DNA of 64,000 bases from SHZL01 sp963784425 (GCA_963784425.1 CAWARM010000006.1:62001-126000); one strand, 5' to 3'; shown: positions 1-10,119, counted from the first letter of the stretch. Notes: generated by a model not told the origin, from the letters alone. Translations and numbers: made by a program.

Positions 1-1671
1 CTGTTCTGCTCGACACGGCGTGACGGCCGCAGCCTCGGGCAAATGGCGCGCGATGAACTTGGCCTCATCGGCGGCTGGGCAGCCATGGTCGGCGCCATGC
101 TGATCATGGTCATCCTGATCGCGGTGCTGGGCCTGGTCATCGTCAACGCCATGAAGCATAGCCCCTGGGCCACCAGCACGGTGCTGGGAACCATACCGGT
201 AGCGATGCTTATTGGAATCTACATGCGCGGTATTCGCCCGGGCCGCGTGCTGGAAGGCTCGCTGATCGGCGTTTCCTTGTTGCTGGTATGTGTGGTCGGT
301 GGCGGCTGGGTTGATCACAACGAATCACTGCGCAGCCTGTTCGACTGGAGCGGCGAATCCGTGGCACGGTTTGTCATGCTGTACGGGTTCGCGGCTGCAA
401 CCTTGCCGGTATGGCTATTGCTGGCTCCGCGCGACTACCTCTCGACCTTCCTCAAGCTCGGCGTGGTATTCATGCTGGCGATTTCCATCCTGTTCCTGGC
501 GCCGGAAATGAAAATGCCGGCGCTGACACAGTTTGTCGATGGCAGCGGGCCGATCTTCAAGGGCACACTGTTTCCCTTTGTGTTCATCACCATCGCCTGC
601 AGCGCGGTTTCCGGTTTCCATTCGCTGGTGGCCTCGGGCACGACGCCGAAACTGCTGTCGAACGAACGCGACATCCGTCTCATCGGCTATGGCTCGATGG
701 CGCTGGAATCCCTGGTTGGCATCATGGCCGTGATCGCGGCCTGCGTGCTCGATCCGGGTGTGTATTTCGCAATCAACAGCCCGGCCGGCGTGGTGGGCAG
801 TGAAGCCTTGGCGGCTGTTGGCACAATTTCCTCGTGGGGCTTCCCGGTCAGCGTCGAACAAATGGAAATGCTGGCCAGGGAGGTGGGGGAGAAGACGCTG
901 TTCGCGCGTACCGGAGGAGCGCCCTCGCTGGCGGTAGGCATGGCGACGATTTTCAGCAGCACCTTCGGCAATTCGCTGCTGTCGCTGTGGTATCACTTCG
1001 CCATCATGTTCGAGGTACTGTTTATCCTGACCACGCTGGATGCCGGCACGCGGGTTGGCCGCTTCATGTTGCAAGACATGCTCAAGCATGCCTGGAAACC
1101 CATGGCCAGCCTCTCGTCCTATCCAGCCACCGTCATATCCAGCGGACTCTTTGTTGCTGCGTGGGGCTATTTCCTCTGGCAAGGCGTTAAGGATCCGCTG
1201 GGTGGCGTCAATATCCTGTGGCCCCTGTTTGGCATTTCCAATCAGTTGCTGGCCGGTATTGCCCTGTCGGTGGCCACGGGCATCCTCATCAAAATGCGCA
1301 GGGCGCGTTTCGCCTGGGTGACGGGCGTGCCGCTGGCCTGGCTGGCGGTCGTGTGCACCAGTGCTGCCTGGGAAAAAGTGCTCAGTTCCAACCCTGCCAT
1401 CGGTTTCCTCTCCGGTGCGGCCCAGATGCAGCAGCAATTTCTTGCCGGTACGCTGCCACCCGATCGAGCAGCGGTGGCCCCGCAGTTGATCATCGGCCAG
1501 CAGATCGACGCTGCGCTCGCGCTGTTTTTCGCCTTCGTGTTGTGGGTGGTCATCATTGAAATGCTGCGCATGTCGCTGCGCTTGCGCGCAGGAAAATCGG
1601 TCCTGCCCCTGTCGGAGTCGGCTTACATCAAGACCCGGCTTGAGCCTGCCGTGGCCGGCCTGACGGATTGA
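1..1671 (+). CDS. cstA: CstA-family carbon starvation / pyruvate transporter, 5' partial
   Basis: Polytopic inner-membrane protein of the CstA/BtsT family, which imports pyruvate or peptides under nutrient limitation. The frame is open to the window edge and reads STRRDGRSLGQMARDELG before the first in-window ATG at 43. This is the conserved family block, so the true start lies outside the window and 43 is an internal Met. About ten hydrophobic segments follow, with conserved patches such as FSSTFGNSLLSLWYH and GISNQLLAGIAL. The stop is 7 bp before a YbdD-type gene, which is the usual partner of CstA. Family assignment is secure; the substrate is inferred. Confidence 0.93.
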   Translation: MFCSTRRDGRSLGQMARDELGLIGGWAAMVGAMLIMVILIAVLGLVIVNAMKHSPWATSTVLGTIPVAMLIGIYMRGIRPGRVLEGSLIGVSLLLVCVVGGGWVDHNESLRSLFDWSGESVARFVMLYGFAAATLPVWLLLAPRDYLSTFLKLGVVFMLAISILFLAPEMKMPALTQFVDGSGPIFKGTLFPFVFITIACSAVSGFHSLVASGTTPKLLSNERDIRLIGYGSMALESLVGIMAVIAACVLDPGVYFAINSPAGVVGSEALAAVGTISSWGFPVSVEQMEMLAREVGEKTLFARTGGAPSLAVGMATIFSSTFGNSLLSLWYHFAIMFEVLFILTTLDAGTRVGRFMLQDMLKHAWKPMASLSSYPATVISSGLFVAAWGYFLWQGVKDPLGGVNILWPLFGISNQLLAGIALSVATGILIKMRRARFAWVTGVPLAWLAVVCTSAAWEKVLSSNPAIGFLSGAAQMQQQFLAGTLPPDRAAVAPQLIIGQQIDAALALFFAFVLWVVIIEMLRMSLRLRAGKSVLPLSESAYIKTRLEPAVAGLTD

Positions 1672-1678
1672 GATCGCA

Positions 1679-1909
1679 ATGAATCCCGGCAATCCATTCA
1701 AACGATTCTGGCAGTTCCTGCGGCAGGTGACCGGCGACGACGCCTATGAACGCTACCGGGCCTATCATGAAAGCTCTTATGGGGACAGCTCGCACGGAGC
1801 CAGCGCCCACCAGCATGGCTCACCCTGTGATGCAGGACCCCTCAGCCGCCAGCAGTTTTTCAAACTGCGCCAGGATGACAAGTGGAGCAGGGTGTCACGC
1901 TGCTGCTGA
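1679..1909 (+). CDS. YbdD/YjiX family small protein (DUF466)
   Basis: A 76-residue soluble protein of the YbdD/YjiX family, almost always encoded directly after CstA/BtsT transporters and thought to assist or modulate them. Hallmarks seen are the N-terminal FWQFLRQVTGDDAYERY block, the LSRQQFFKLRQDDKW segment and a terminal Cys-Cys. It carries a His/Ser-rich middle slightly longer than the shortest homologues. It starts 7 bp after the transporter stop, and its TGA overlaps the ATG of the next gene, so the three genes probably form one transcript. Confidence 0.9.
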   Translation: MNPGNPFKRFWQFLRQVTGDDAYERYRAYHESSYGDSSHGASAHQHGSPCDAGPLSRQQFFKLRQDDKWSRVSRCC

Positions 1910-3135
1910 TGCAAACGACCCCTCACCTAACAGAACACCTGCAACACCGCCACACGGTATTTGATGGCTGGCGTTCCATGTCCATCGCCATATTCATGAC
2001 CCTGGTTGGTTATGGCGTACTCGTGGGGGTGCCGGTGATCAGTACCGCCTGGGTCAGCCTGCTGGGATTCAGTGAGGAGCAGGTCGGCCGGGTGGCGGGT
2101 GCGGATCTGGGCGGCCTGTCGCTGGGCGCGGTGCTGGCTGCCCTGCTGGTGGGCAGATTCAACCGGCGCTGGTTGACCCTGTACAGTGCCGCGCTGGCCA
2201 TTGTCGCCAATCTCCTGTGCATCGAGTTTCAGCAGTATGAGCAGGTATTGTGGTTACGGTTTGGGGCGGGCATTGGCAGTGGTGTTTTTACCGCTGTGGG
2301 CATGGCCACGCTGGCCGCAACCTGCAGGCCCTCCCGGGCGTATAACCTCATGTTGTTTGCTTTCTGCTTTTCACAGGCGCTGGAAATGAAGGTGTTGCCG
2401 ATGCTGTCGATGAATGGCATCTACCTGACCTTCATCGGCTGCTACCTGTTCGGTTTGCTGTTTCTGCACTGGATTCCGCCACACCCGGCAGACCCGCCGC
2501 TGGATGTCGAGATTGATGTAGAAGAATCGAATCACCGGCACCACGTGGAGCACCGCCATGTGCCTGCCTGGATTCCGTGGCTGTGCATGGGCGTCATCTT
2601 TTTTACCTATATCAACATCGGCTCTTACTGGACCTATATTGAACTGGCAGCACTCGACGCGGGCGTCAATGACGATTTCGTGGGCTCGGTGCTGGTGTGG
2701 GGTTCATTCCTGACCGCAGTGGGCTGCCTGGTGGTGACCGTCATCAGCAACCGGTTCGGGCTTGCCCGGCCTTTGTTGCTGGCGCTGGTGGCAATGGCCA
2801 GCGTTGCTTTCATGCTCAGTAACGGCATCACTGAAGGCAAATTCCTGGTTAGCGTATTCGGGTTCAACCTGCTGTGGATATTTGTGGATGTCTACCAGAT
2901 GTCGACATCAGCCAATATTGATCATTCCGGGGCATTTGCCGCGCTGATCCCGGGAGCACAGGGCCTCGGGCAGATTGCAGGCCCCAATATCGCGGCATCC
3001 TTGCTGGGTGCCGGCCTGGGCTACGGGGCGGTGTTTAAAATGAGTGCGGTTGCGGTATTGACCGGTATGATGATTTTTGCGTTAACGTATCTCTGGCTGC
3101 GGCGCAATATACCGGCCCTGGCCGATTCTCCCTGA
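1909..3135 (+). CDS. MFS transporter
   Basis: Major facilitator superfamily carrier of about 408 residues with 12 predicted membrane segments and a charged, His-rich central loop (around residues 205-218). That loop separates two six-helix halves, as is usual in MFS proteins. The sequence style resembles YbfB/YjiJ-like carriers; the substrate cannot be read from sequence. The frame also has a GTG at 1882. I prefer ATG 1909 because it overlaps the preceding TGA as TGATG, a typical coupling junction. The cstA-ybdD linkage suggests uptake or efflux of a small organic acid, but this is inference. Confidence 0.8.
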   Translation: MQTTPHLTEHLQHRHTVFDGWRSMSIAIFMTLVGYGVLVGVPVISTAWVSLLGFSEEQVGRVAGADLGGLSLGAVLAALLVGRFNRRWLTLYSAALAIVANLLCIEFQQYEQVLWLRFGAGIGSGVFTAVGMATLAATCRPSRAYNLMLFAFCFSQALEMKVLPMLSMNGIYLTFIGCYLFGLLFLHWIPPHPADPPLDVEIDVEESNHRHHVEHRHVPAWIPWLCMGVIFFTYINIGSYWTYIELAALDAGVNDDFVGSVLVWGSFLTAVGCLVVTVISNRFGLARPLLLALVAMASVAFMLSNGITEGKFLVSVFGFNLLWIFVDVYQMSTSANIDHSGAFAALIPGAQGLGQIAGPNIAASLLGAGLGYGAVFKMSAVAVLTGMMIFALTYLWLRRNIPALADSP

Positions 3136-3213
3136 GCTCATCACGCTATACTCTCGCGCTTATACTCACAGCCCACAGGTCAGTCGACTCAAATCCATAG
3201 CAAGGGAAAAACC

Positions 3214-4683
3214 GTGACACAGCAAACGTTTACCCAACAGCTCACTCGAACCAAACCCATAGACAGCGATGCGCACCTGACCGACGAACCCGGCGCAAAC
3301 AGCCTGCACCGCTCGCTGGGGCTGTTCTACCTGACCATGATAGGTGTAGGTTCCACCATTGGCACCGGTATTTTCTTCACCATGGTCGAGGCGGTACCCA
3401 AGGCGGGTCCTTCGGTCATTTTGTCATTCATCATAGCGGCCATAACTGCGGGGCTGACGGCATTGTGCTATGCCGAACTGTCGGCGCGGATACCTTCTTC
3501 CGGCTCCTCCTATTCCTTTGCCTACGCGACCGTCGGTGAATTTTTGGCATTTGTGGTTGCTGCGTGTTTGTTGCTGGAATATGGCCTCGCGGCCAGTGCA
3601 ACAGCCATTGGCTGGTCGGACTATCTGAACCATTTCCTGAGCAACGCCCTGGGTTTGCACATACCTGCGCAGCTGCGCGCCCCGATGTTTGTCTCGGGCG
3701 CAAGCGGCATCGAAGTTCACTCCGGCCAATTCAACCTGCCACCCATGGTCCTGGTGGCGATCTGTTGCTTCCTGTTGATCCGCGGGGCAAAGGAATCGGC
3801 CACGGTCAATGCCATCATGGTGCTGATCAAACTGGCCATTCTGCTGTTTTTTGCGGTAGTGGCGTTTTCTGGCTTCAATGCCGAGCACTTCACGCCGTTT
3901 TTCAATAACGACACCAGCAGGGGTTGGGTGGGCATGGCAGGTGTCACCGCCGCAGCTGGTACCGTGTTCTTTTCCTTCATTGGCCTTGACACCATCGCCA
4001 CCGCAGGCGCTGAGGCCAAGAACCCCAGGCGCAATGTGCCTTTGGGGCTGATGGCAGCGCTGATCATCGTCACCGTGTTCTACCTGGCGGTTGCGACCGC
4101 AGCCATTGGCGCTCAGCCGGCCAGCATGTTCGAGGGGCAGGAGGCCGGGCTGGCGGTCATATTGCAAAACGTAACTGGCAAGGCCTGGCCGGCCTTGATT
4201 CTGTCCGCCGGTGCGGTCATTTCGGTGTTCAGTGTTACCCTGGTCACTCTTTATGGACAAAGCCGTATCCTGTTTGCCATCAGCAAGGACGGGTTGATTC
4301 CCGAGTCTTTTCAAAGAGTCAATCAACGGACCAGAACCCCGGTCATTAACACCGTGGTGGTGTGCATCATGGTGTCGTTGGTTGCAGGTTCCGTGGACTC
4401 CACTTTTCTGTGGGACATGGTCAGCATGGGCACCCTGGTGGCGTTCATGGTGGTATCCATCGCCGTACCGGTTTTGCGCCACAAACAGATCGGCCAGGAA
4501 ACACCGGGCTTTCGCATCCCGTTTGGTCCCTATTTCGTGCCGGGCTTGAGCGTCCTGGCGTGTTTGTACATTCTCAAGGATTTATCGGCAGCCACCTACC
4601 ACATGTTTTTCTTCTGGATGGCCGCGGCCGTGTTGATTTACTTTGCCTATAGCATGCGCAAGAGCAAATTGCGCCATCAGTGA
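3214..4683 (+). CDS. APC family amino acid permease
   Basis: Amino acid/polyamine/organocation permease of 489 residues with about 12 membrane helices. The helix-1 signature is present (MIGVGSTIGTGIFF, about residues 43-56), as is the helix-6 segment FFSFIGLDTIATAGAEAKNP, both diagnostic of APC carriers of the cationic amino acid type. The hydrophilic N-terminal extension of about 35 residues is cytoplasmic. It starts with GTG behind a purine-rich AAGGGA site. It stands alone after the MFS gene with 78 bp between them. Substrate specificity is not determinable here. Confidence 0.9.
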   Translation: MTQQTFTQQLTRTKPIDSDAHLTDEPGANSLHRSLGLFYLTMIGVGSTIGTGIFFTMVEAVPKAGPSVILSFIIAAITAGLTALCYAELSARIPSSGSSYSFAYATVGEFLAFVVAACLLLEYGLAASATAIGWSDYLNHFLSNALGLHIPAQLRAPMFVSGASGIEVHSGQFNLPPMVLVAICCFLLIRGAKESATVNAIMVLIKLAILLFFAVVAFSGFNAEHFTPFFNNDTSRGWVGMAGVTAAAGTVFFSFIGLDTIATAGAEAKNPRRNVPLGLMAALIIVTVFYLAVATAAIGAQPASMFEGQEAGLAVILQNVTGKAWPALILSAGAVISVFSVTLVTLYGQSRILFAISKDGLIPESFQRVNQRTRTPVINTVVVCIMVSLVAGSVDSTFLWDMVSMGTLVAFMVVSIAVPVLRHKQIGQETPGFRIPFGPYFVPGLSVLACLYILKDLSAATYHMFFFWMAAAVLIYFAYSMRKSKLRHQ

Positions 4684-4804
4684 CAGCACAGGCAGTTCAA
4701 CTGTGATTTGTTAGCCTTGCGATTTGATGAGTTGGTATACTTGCTACTTCCGCACGATAATTAACTGAATTTTTTGATTGCCGGTGTTACCGGGGGAACG
4801 ACTC

Positions 4805-7417
4805 ATGACCGAAACGTATTGCAACGGCGAACAAGCCCATGCTTCCAGGCTGGTGACTGCATTCGCCCTGCTATGTCTTGTAACGGTTGCATTATTGGCC
4901 CCCGTGAGTCCTGTGCAGGCCTCCGGCGCGAAACCCAAAGGCTTGTCCAGTAGCGAGTGGGCAGCTATCCAGGCCCAGGTCGTAGCGCGCAGTTACCGCG
5001 CCTATCCCGACGGGAACAATGGTTTTGACGATGGTTTTATTGCCTCCAACCCGTCCCATGGCTGGCGCATTCACTATGCGGCCGATGGCACCACCACCCT
5101 GACACCGCGCAAAGCGGGAGAAAAGGCCTATGCGCTGGGCCTCAGGCTGCGCGCGGTTGGTTACTCTGATGCGCAATCCCTGGCTGATCCGCAAGAAGTG
5201 AGCGCCTCTGACTCCACCGTGACCTACCAGTGGAATGACAATGTGCGCGAGTGGTGGGTCAACAGCGGCACAGGCCTGGAACAGTGGTTTGAGCTGGAGC
5301 GCCGCCCGGAAGGCGGGCGGGAAGGCGAGAACCTGGTGCTGTCCATGGCCTTGGCAACGGACCTGGCAGCCAGCCAGCAAGTCGGACAGCCAGGTAATGA
5401 ATTGAGTTTTGTTGGTGCCGGCGGCACTGCTATCACCTACAACAAGCTCAAAGCCTGGGATGCCACCGGCCGCGAACTGCCCGCAACCATGCAACTTTCT
5501 GCCGGCCAGTTGAACCTGGTGATTAATGACAACGGTGCCAGTTATCCACTCACCATCGATCCCAGTTTCCAGCAGCAGGCCTATCTGAAGGCATCCAATA
5601 CCCAGGCTTATGACAAGTTTGGTTCATCCGTGGCGATTTCCGGCGACACGCTGGTGATTGGCGCTTTTGAGGAGGACAGCTTTGTCACGGGTATTAACGG
5701 TGACCAGGGTGATAATTCAGCGCTGAGTGCGGGAGCGGTTTATGTATTTACCCGGGTTGGTTCGACCTGGAGTCAGCAGGCTTACCTGAAGGCTTCCAAT
5801 ACCGATCAAGATGACTCATTTGGCTGGTCAGTGGCCATTTCCGGTGACACGCTGGCGGTGGGCGCCTACCAGGAAGACAGCAAGGCCACCGGGATCAACG
5901 GTGACCAGGCCGATGACGCTTTCTTCAATGCCGGAGCGGTATATGTGTTCCACCGCAGTGGTACGGAATGGACCCAGCAGGCCTACCTGAAACCCTCCAA
6001 TATGGGGGCCGGCGACCAGTTTGGCACGGCCATGGCCATTTCCGGCAATACGCTGGTGGTCAGCTCTCCGCTGGAGAGCAGCAAGGCCACCGGCATCAAC
6101 GGTGACGGAGCCGACAATTCTGCGGTGCAAAGCGGTGCCGTGTATGTGTTTGTGCGTAACGGCGCGACCTGGAGCCAACAGGCCTATGTGAAAGCCTCCA
6201 ATACCCAGGCTGGCGACGGGTTTGGCAAGGCGGTTGCCATTTCCGCCGACACGCTGGTGGTTGGTGCCCGGGGAGAGGGCAGCAAGGCAACGGGCATCGA
6301 CGGCAACCAGAGCGATAACACCTTAGCCGGGTCAGGGGCGGTGTATGTTTTTGTGCGCAGTGGCACCACCTGGAGCCAGCAGGCCTATATCAAGGCATCC
6401 AATACCGAAGCCGGTGACCAGTTTGGCTGGGCCGTCGCTATTTCAGGCGATACGATGGTAGCCAGCGCTCCCTATGAGGACAGCAAAGCTACCGGCATCA
6501 ATGGCCTGCAGACCGACAATACGGCGCTGCAATCCGGGGCGGTGTACATATTTACCCGCGCCTTCACTGCCTGGAGCCAGCAGGCCTACGTGAAAGCCTC
6601 CAATACAGAGGCCGGCGATTTCTTCGGAACCTCAGTGGCTCTTTCCCCCAGCATGCTGGCGGTCGGCGCTACTTATGATGCAAGCAACGCAACCGGCGTC
6701 AACGGCAATCAGAGCGATAATTCGGCTTATGGCGCCGGCGCGGCATACGCCTTTACGCGCAATACCAGCCGGGTATGGAGCCAGCAGGCTTACCTGAAAG
6801 CTTCCAACACCGCAAAGGAAGACTTTTTTGGCGTCGCCATGGCTATCTCAGGCGACACCCTGGTAGTAACCGCTCCGTATGAAGACGGAGGTTCAAGCGG
6901 GGTCAATGGCGATGAGAACAGCAATACCGCGCCCTATTCCGGCTCAGCGTATGTATTTACTGATACTTCAAACACGTTCCAGATCAATTCCGGCCTGAAC
7001 GATGCATGGTTCAATCCGGACACCCGCGGCCAGGGATTTTTCATCAACGTGTTCCCGGATAACGGCAACATCTTCCTTGGCTGGTTTACCTTTGACACGG
7101 AACGGCCACCCGCAGACGTTACCGCGATCCTGGGTGACCCGGGCGCCCGCTGGCTGACTGCTTTTGGCGCCTATGCCGGTAACCAGGCAGTGCTGGATAT
7201 CGAGCTCACCTACGGTGGTGTGTTTGATTCACCGACTCCGGTGCCAACTCAGTCGCTCTACGGGACCATCATCCTTGAGTTCAGCAGTTGCACCGCCGGT
7301 ACGGTGACCTATGACATTCCGTCCATCAACCTGCACGGTGTCATACCCATACAAAGGGCTACCCTGGACAACGTGGAGTTGTGCGAGGAGTTTTATAACC
7401 TCATACCGCAACGGTGA
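4805..7417 (+). CDS. Secreted FG-GAP (integrin alpha-like) beta-propeller repeat protein
   Basis: An 870-residue secreted protein. ATG 4805 follows a GGGGGAA site at good spacing; an upstream in-frame TTG at 4778 is less likely. A signal peptide covers about residues 13-39 and ends in VQASGA. After a roughly 215-residue N-terminal region come seven repeats of about 67 residues (residues 255-718). Each contains QQAY(L/V/I)KASNT, an FG..VAISGDTLVV strand pair and an AGAVYVF strand, as expected for blades of an FG-GAP propeller. Residues about 719-870 form a separate domain beginning near DAWFNPDTRGQGFFINVFPD, with two Cys near the end. Ligand binding or adhesion is likely from the fold; the target is unknown. 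It is convergent with the damaged gene downstream. Confidence 0.85.
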   Translation: MTETYCNGEQAHASRLVTAFALLCLVTVALLAPVSPVQASGAKPKGLSSSEWAAIQAQVVARSYRAYPDGNNGFDDGFIASNPSHGWRIHYAADGTTTLTPRKAGEKAYALGLRLRAVGYSDAQSLADPQEVSASDSTVTYQWNDNVREWWVNSGTGLEQWFELERRPEGGREGENLVLSMALATDLAASQQVGQPGNELSFVGAGGTAITYNKLKAWDATGRELPATMQLSAGQLNLVINDNGASYPLTIDPSFQQQAYLKASNTQAYDKFGSSVAISGDTLVIGAFEEDSFVTGINGDQGDNSALSAGAVYVFTRVGSTWSQQAYLKASNTDQDDSFGWSVAISGDTLAVGAYQEDSKATGINGDQADDAFFNAGAVYVFHRSGTEWTQQAYLKPSNMGAGDQFGTAMAISGNTLVVSSPLESSKATGINGDGADNSAVQSGAVYVFVRNGATWSQQAYVKASNTQAGDGFGKAVAISADTLVVGARGEGSKATGIDGNQSDNTLAGSGAVYVFVRSGTTWSQQAYIKASNTEAGDQFGWAVAISGDTMVASAPYEDSKATGINGLQTDNTALQSGAVYIFTRAFTAWSQQAYVKASNTEAGDFFGTSVALSPSMLAVGATYDASNATGVNGNQSDNSAYGAGAAYAFTRNTSRVWSQQAYLKASNTAKEDFFGVAMAISGDTLVVTAPYEDGGSSGVNGDENSNTAPYSGSAYVFTDTSNTFQINSGLNDAWFNPDTRGQGFFINVFPDNGNIFLGWFTFDTERPPADVTAILGDPGARWLTAFGAYAGNQAVLDIELTYGGVFDSPTPVPTQSLYGTIILEFSSCTAGTVTYDIPSINLHGVIPIQRATLDNVELCEEFYNLIPQR
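5572..6970 (+). repeat. Seven tandem ~201-bp coding repeats
   Basis: In-gene tandem repeats of about 201-204 bp, each opening with a version of CAGCAGGCCTAT-TGAA. Copies begin near 5572, 5773, 5976, 6177, 6378, 6579 and 6783. They encode the propeller blades of the FG-GAP protein. Period and wording are well preserved while third positions differ, so the array is under protein-level constraint rather than a fresh expansion. Confidence 0.85.
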
Positions 7418-7419
7418 GG

Positions 7420-9312
7420 ATGTCGCTTCAGCGATGCCCAGGGCCTGATTAACCCGCGCGAGCCATTGCCGTGAGGGTGCAAAGGAGGGCTGTATCGCCA
7501 GGGATTCCTCAAACAGCGCTTTGGCCTCGAGCAGCTTTGCACGATCCCGGGGGTAAAGCCGGACGAGCATGTGGCCTTGCCTGAAGGCCCGGTTGGCCGG
7601 AAGGCTTTCCGCCTTTACAGCCAGCTCAAAATGTTTCTTGGCATCTGTCCAGCGGCCCTGCTCCAGGTAAAATCGCGCCAGGTTGGCATGCGCGATGGCC
7701 GCTGACCGCTTTTTGACTGGTGCCAAACAGGTAGGCGCGCTCGGCTTCTTTCAGACGGCCCAGGCGACCGTATGCCACGGCACAATGAGTGCTGAGTTTG
7801 GCCGCATATTTCTGCCTGACGAACATACCTGATCACAGATTTCAGCAACCCGTTGATAGTGGGACAGCTCCAGGTGTGCGGCGGTAAGCCAAATCAAGAT
7901 GCGAGTCGCTGTGGTTGCCGTTGCCGTATTCGCTCTCAAACAGCTGGACATCGCTGGCCCATACGGCATTCCGGGCCCAGGTGATGGGTGTCAACACGAT
8001 CAGGACGAGCGCGACGGCGGATGCGAGCGCCGGCATATTGAAGCGTTGGGCCAGGAATCTGAGCCCGAAAGCCAGCGCAATGGCCAGTCCGATGGATGGA
8101 AAATACAGGAACCGTTCAGCCATGAGTGGCAGAAGTCGCGGATCGCCAATGATGCGGCTGGCAGGTAGCAGGGCAATGTAGAAAAAAGCCAGCCCCATCA
8201 CCAGACCATACTGCCTGCGCCTGAGTTGACGGAAAACGAGTGGAATAAGCGCCAGATGCAAGGCCAATCCGATATTTCGTGCAAACCCTGAAATGTCGTC
8301 GTGCAGAAGCCTGAGCTGGGACGGCCACACCATGGCCTTGATGGACTCGTACCAGAGCCCCGCAACGTACATGAGGCGCTTTGTTCCCGGAATGTCCAGG
8401 GTGTCCAGCATCACGCCCATGGCGGGAGCTTTCTCCGCAACACCCTCCAGGCCTACCGGCGCCAAGGCCTGGGCGCGCAGGCCGAGGTAAAGGGCGAGGG
8501 GAAGCAACAGCCAGAACACGGGCAGGCACTGCCTGGCCCGGGCCCGCCAGTTTCCCGGTGCAAGAAACAATACCAGCATGGCAGCCAGCCCCGGCAGCGC
8601 GATGGCGCTTTCCTTGCAAAAAAGCACCAGCGAGTAGGCAAGACCCAGCCCGGACCAGGCCAGGGCCGGCTTGGCGTTCATGTGCCGCAAGAACCACCAG
8701 AGTCCGGCCAGTCCACCCAGTGCGACCAGCATTTCGGAGCGGTTGAAAACCGAATTGACGACTTCGGTGTAGACGGGATGCACGGCGAACACCAGGGCCA
8801 CCAACAGCGCGACATGCGAATTCGTCCGGGACTCACCATGGGCCATGCGCAGCAACTGCGAGCAGGAATCCATAAACGAGCATGGTGACCAGCACATGCA
8901 TGGCGATGTTGCTGAGGTGGTAACCGGCCACCCAATCACCGTGTACCAGGGCATCCAGCGTAACCGATACCAGCAATAATGGCCGGTAAAGCGGTTCGCT
9001 GATTCCGCTGGACGCCCAGGCATTTTCCGTGAAATATCGCGGGATGTTCGAGAGCTCGGTGAACCGTTCACTGCCGGCATAGAACTTGTCGTCATGCACC
9101 AGGGCGTTTGGCCAGGCGTTGGAATAGGCGGCAAACGCGACAGCGAAAATGAGGAGAAATGGAAGCAGTGCCCGCAACCTTTGCTGCAATTTCGAAGGGC
9201 TTGCCACGGGTGGGGGTAGGGCAGTGGCAGCCGGGAGCCCGGGAGTCGCTTCAGCTCGCTGGGCGCCAGGAAGGACAAGGTGTTTTTTGCTGGCTCTGCG
9301 CTTCCGTGACAT
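7420..9312 (-). pseudogene. TMTC-like membrane protein with TPR tail, multiply frameshifted
   Basis: The gene starts at ATG 9312 (MSRKRRASKKHLVL), with an N-terminal membrane helix near residue 50. The reading continues in another frame from about 8840 (AVHPVYTEVVNSVFNRSEML and LFCKESAIALPGLAAMLVL). It then moves through at least two more frames into TPR-like stretches (KHFELAVKAE, AKALFEESLAIQPSFAPSRQWL) near 7450-7720. Reassembled, it resembles transmembrane-plus-TPR proteins of the TMTC/DUF1736 type: a multi-helix GT-C-like membrane half followed by TPRs. No single frame covers it, so it is either a pseudogene or affected by sequence errors. A related, equally broken copy lies at 13.2-15.2 kb. 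The exact 3' end is uncertain and may overlap the convergent gene. Confidence 0.75.
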
Positions 9313-9321
9313 GCGCGGAGT

Positions 9322-10119
9322 TTACTCTTTGGCGTCCGCGGACTTGAGCAATTTGTCCAGCGTTTGCTGGAAATTCGCCAGTGGCTGCGCGCCACGGATG
9401 AATTCGGTCACATGGACCTTGTTGACGTCTTTTTTGTCGGTCAGTCCGGCGACAAAACTGGGTGTGCCGCTGATGCCGAGCTTCTGTCCTTCGGCCTGGT
9501 CGGCTTTGATCTCATCGGCGAAACGGCTTTCATCCAGGCAGCCGTCGAAGGCAGCGGCCTCGAGGCCGAGCGTCACGGCGTAGGCTTTTAGATCCTCGAC
9601 TTGCAGTTTTTGCTGGTTGGCGAAAAGCAGGTCGTGCATCGCCCAGTACTTCCCTTGCTCGTGGGCGCACAAAGCGGCATTGGCTGCCCCCAGTGCAAAC
9701 TGATGGATGCTCTCGATCGGCATCTCGCGCATCACGACGCGCACTTTGCCGCTGTCCACATACTGCTTGACGAGTTCCGGCAACACAGTGGTCGCGTTGC
9801 GCTTGCAGAACGGGCACTGGTAGTCGCTGAACTCCACCAGAGTGACCGGCGCCGATGCCTCACCCAGCACCGGTGATTTGCCGACCACCAGGTCAGTCGG
9901 CTGGAAGGCCGGCTGGCCGGGCGCTGCCGCCGGGCGCTGCTGCAGCAGCTTTTTGATCTCCGCCAGGTCCTTTTTCATCTCTTCCTGGCCGTGGCGCAAG
10001 GCCCGCACTTCTTTCTGCAGGTCCTTGAGCTCGCTGCTGGTCTCGGCCCGAGCCTCGCTTTGAACGAGCAGTGCCAGCGCCAGCACAGTGGAAGCAATCA
10101 TCGAAATCCTCGATTTCAT
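9322..10119 (-). CDS. DsbA-family thiol:disulfide oxidoreductase
   Basis: A periplasmic thioredoxin-fold protein of 265 residues. Signal peptide residues 1-25 end in EARA. A charged coiled-coil segment follows (about 26-61), then a Pro-rich linker and a DsbA-like domain with the catalytic CPFC at about residues 102-105 (FSDYQCPFCKRN). The cis-Pro loop is GISGTPSFVAG. It resembles the coiled-coil-bearing DsbA/BdbD group that introduces or shuffles disulfides. It lies 9 bp upstream of the TMTC-like gene on the same strand and is divergent from a Cys-rich secreted protein that could be its client (inference). It is the only undamaged gene between 7.4 and 15.3 kb. Confidence 0.88.
   Translation of the reverse strand: MKSRISMIASTVLALALLVQSEARAETSSELKDLQKEVRALRHGQEEMKKDLAEIKKLLQQRPAAAPGQPAFQPTDLVVGKSPVLGEASAPVTLVEFSDYQCPFCKRNATTVLPELVKQYVDSGKVRVVMREMPIESIHQFALGAANAALCAHEQGKYWAMHDLLFANQQKLQVEDLKAYAVTLGLEAAAFDGCLDESRFADEIKADQAEGQKLGISGTPSFVAGLTDKKDVNKVHVTEFIRGAQPLANFQQTLDKLLKSADAKE

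Noticed and set aside
415..1701. A 428-codon open frame on the minus strand under the CstA gene
   Set aside because: It is the antisense of a well-conserved transporter and has low-complexity Arg/Gln/His-rich composition typical of a GC-rich shadow frame.
3424..4482. A 352-codon minus-strand frame opposite the APC permease
   Set aside because: Same reason: the plus-strand permease has clear family motifs and the antisense product has none.
4711..4741. Promoter with TATACT at 4736-4741 before the FG-GAP gene
   Set aside because: The -10 is good but no -35 at an acceptable spacing could be found.
5572..6970. Regular repeats suggestive of a CRISPR array
   Set aside because: Units are about 201 bp, all coding and in frame, with no short identical repeat plus unique spacer structure.
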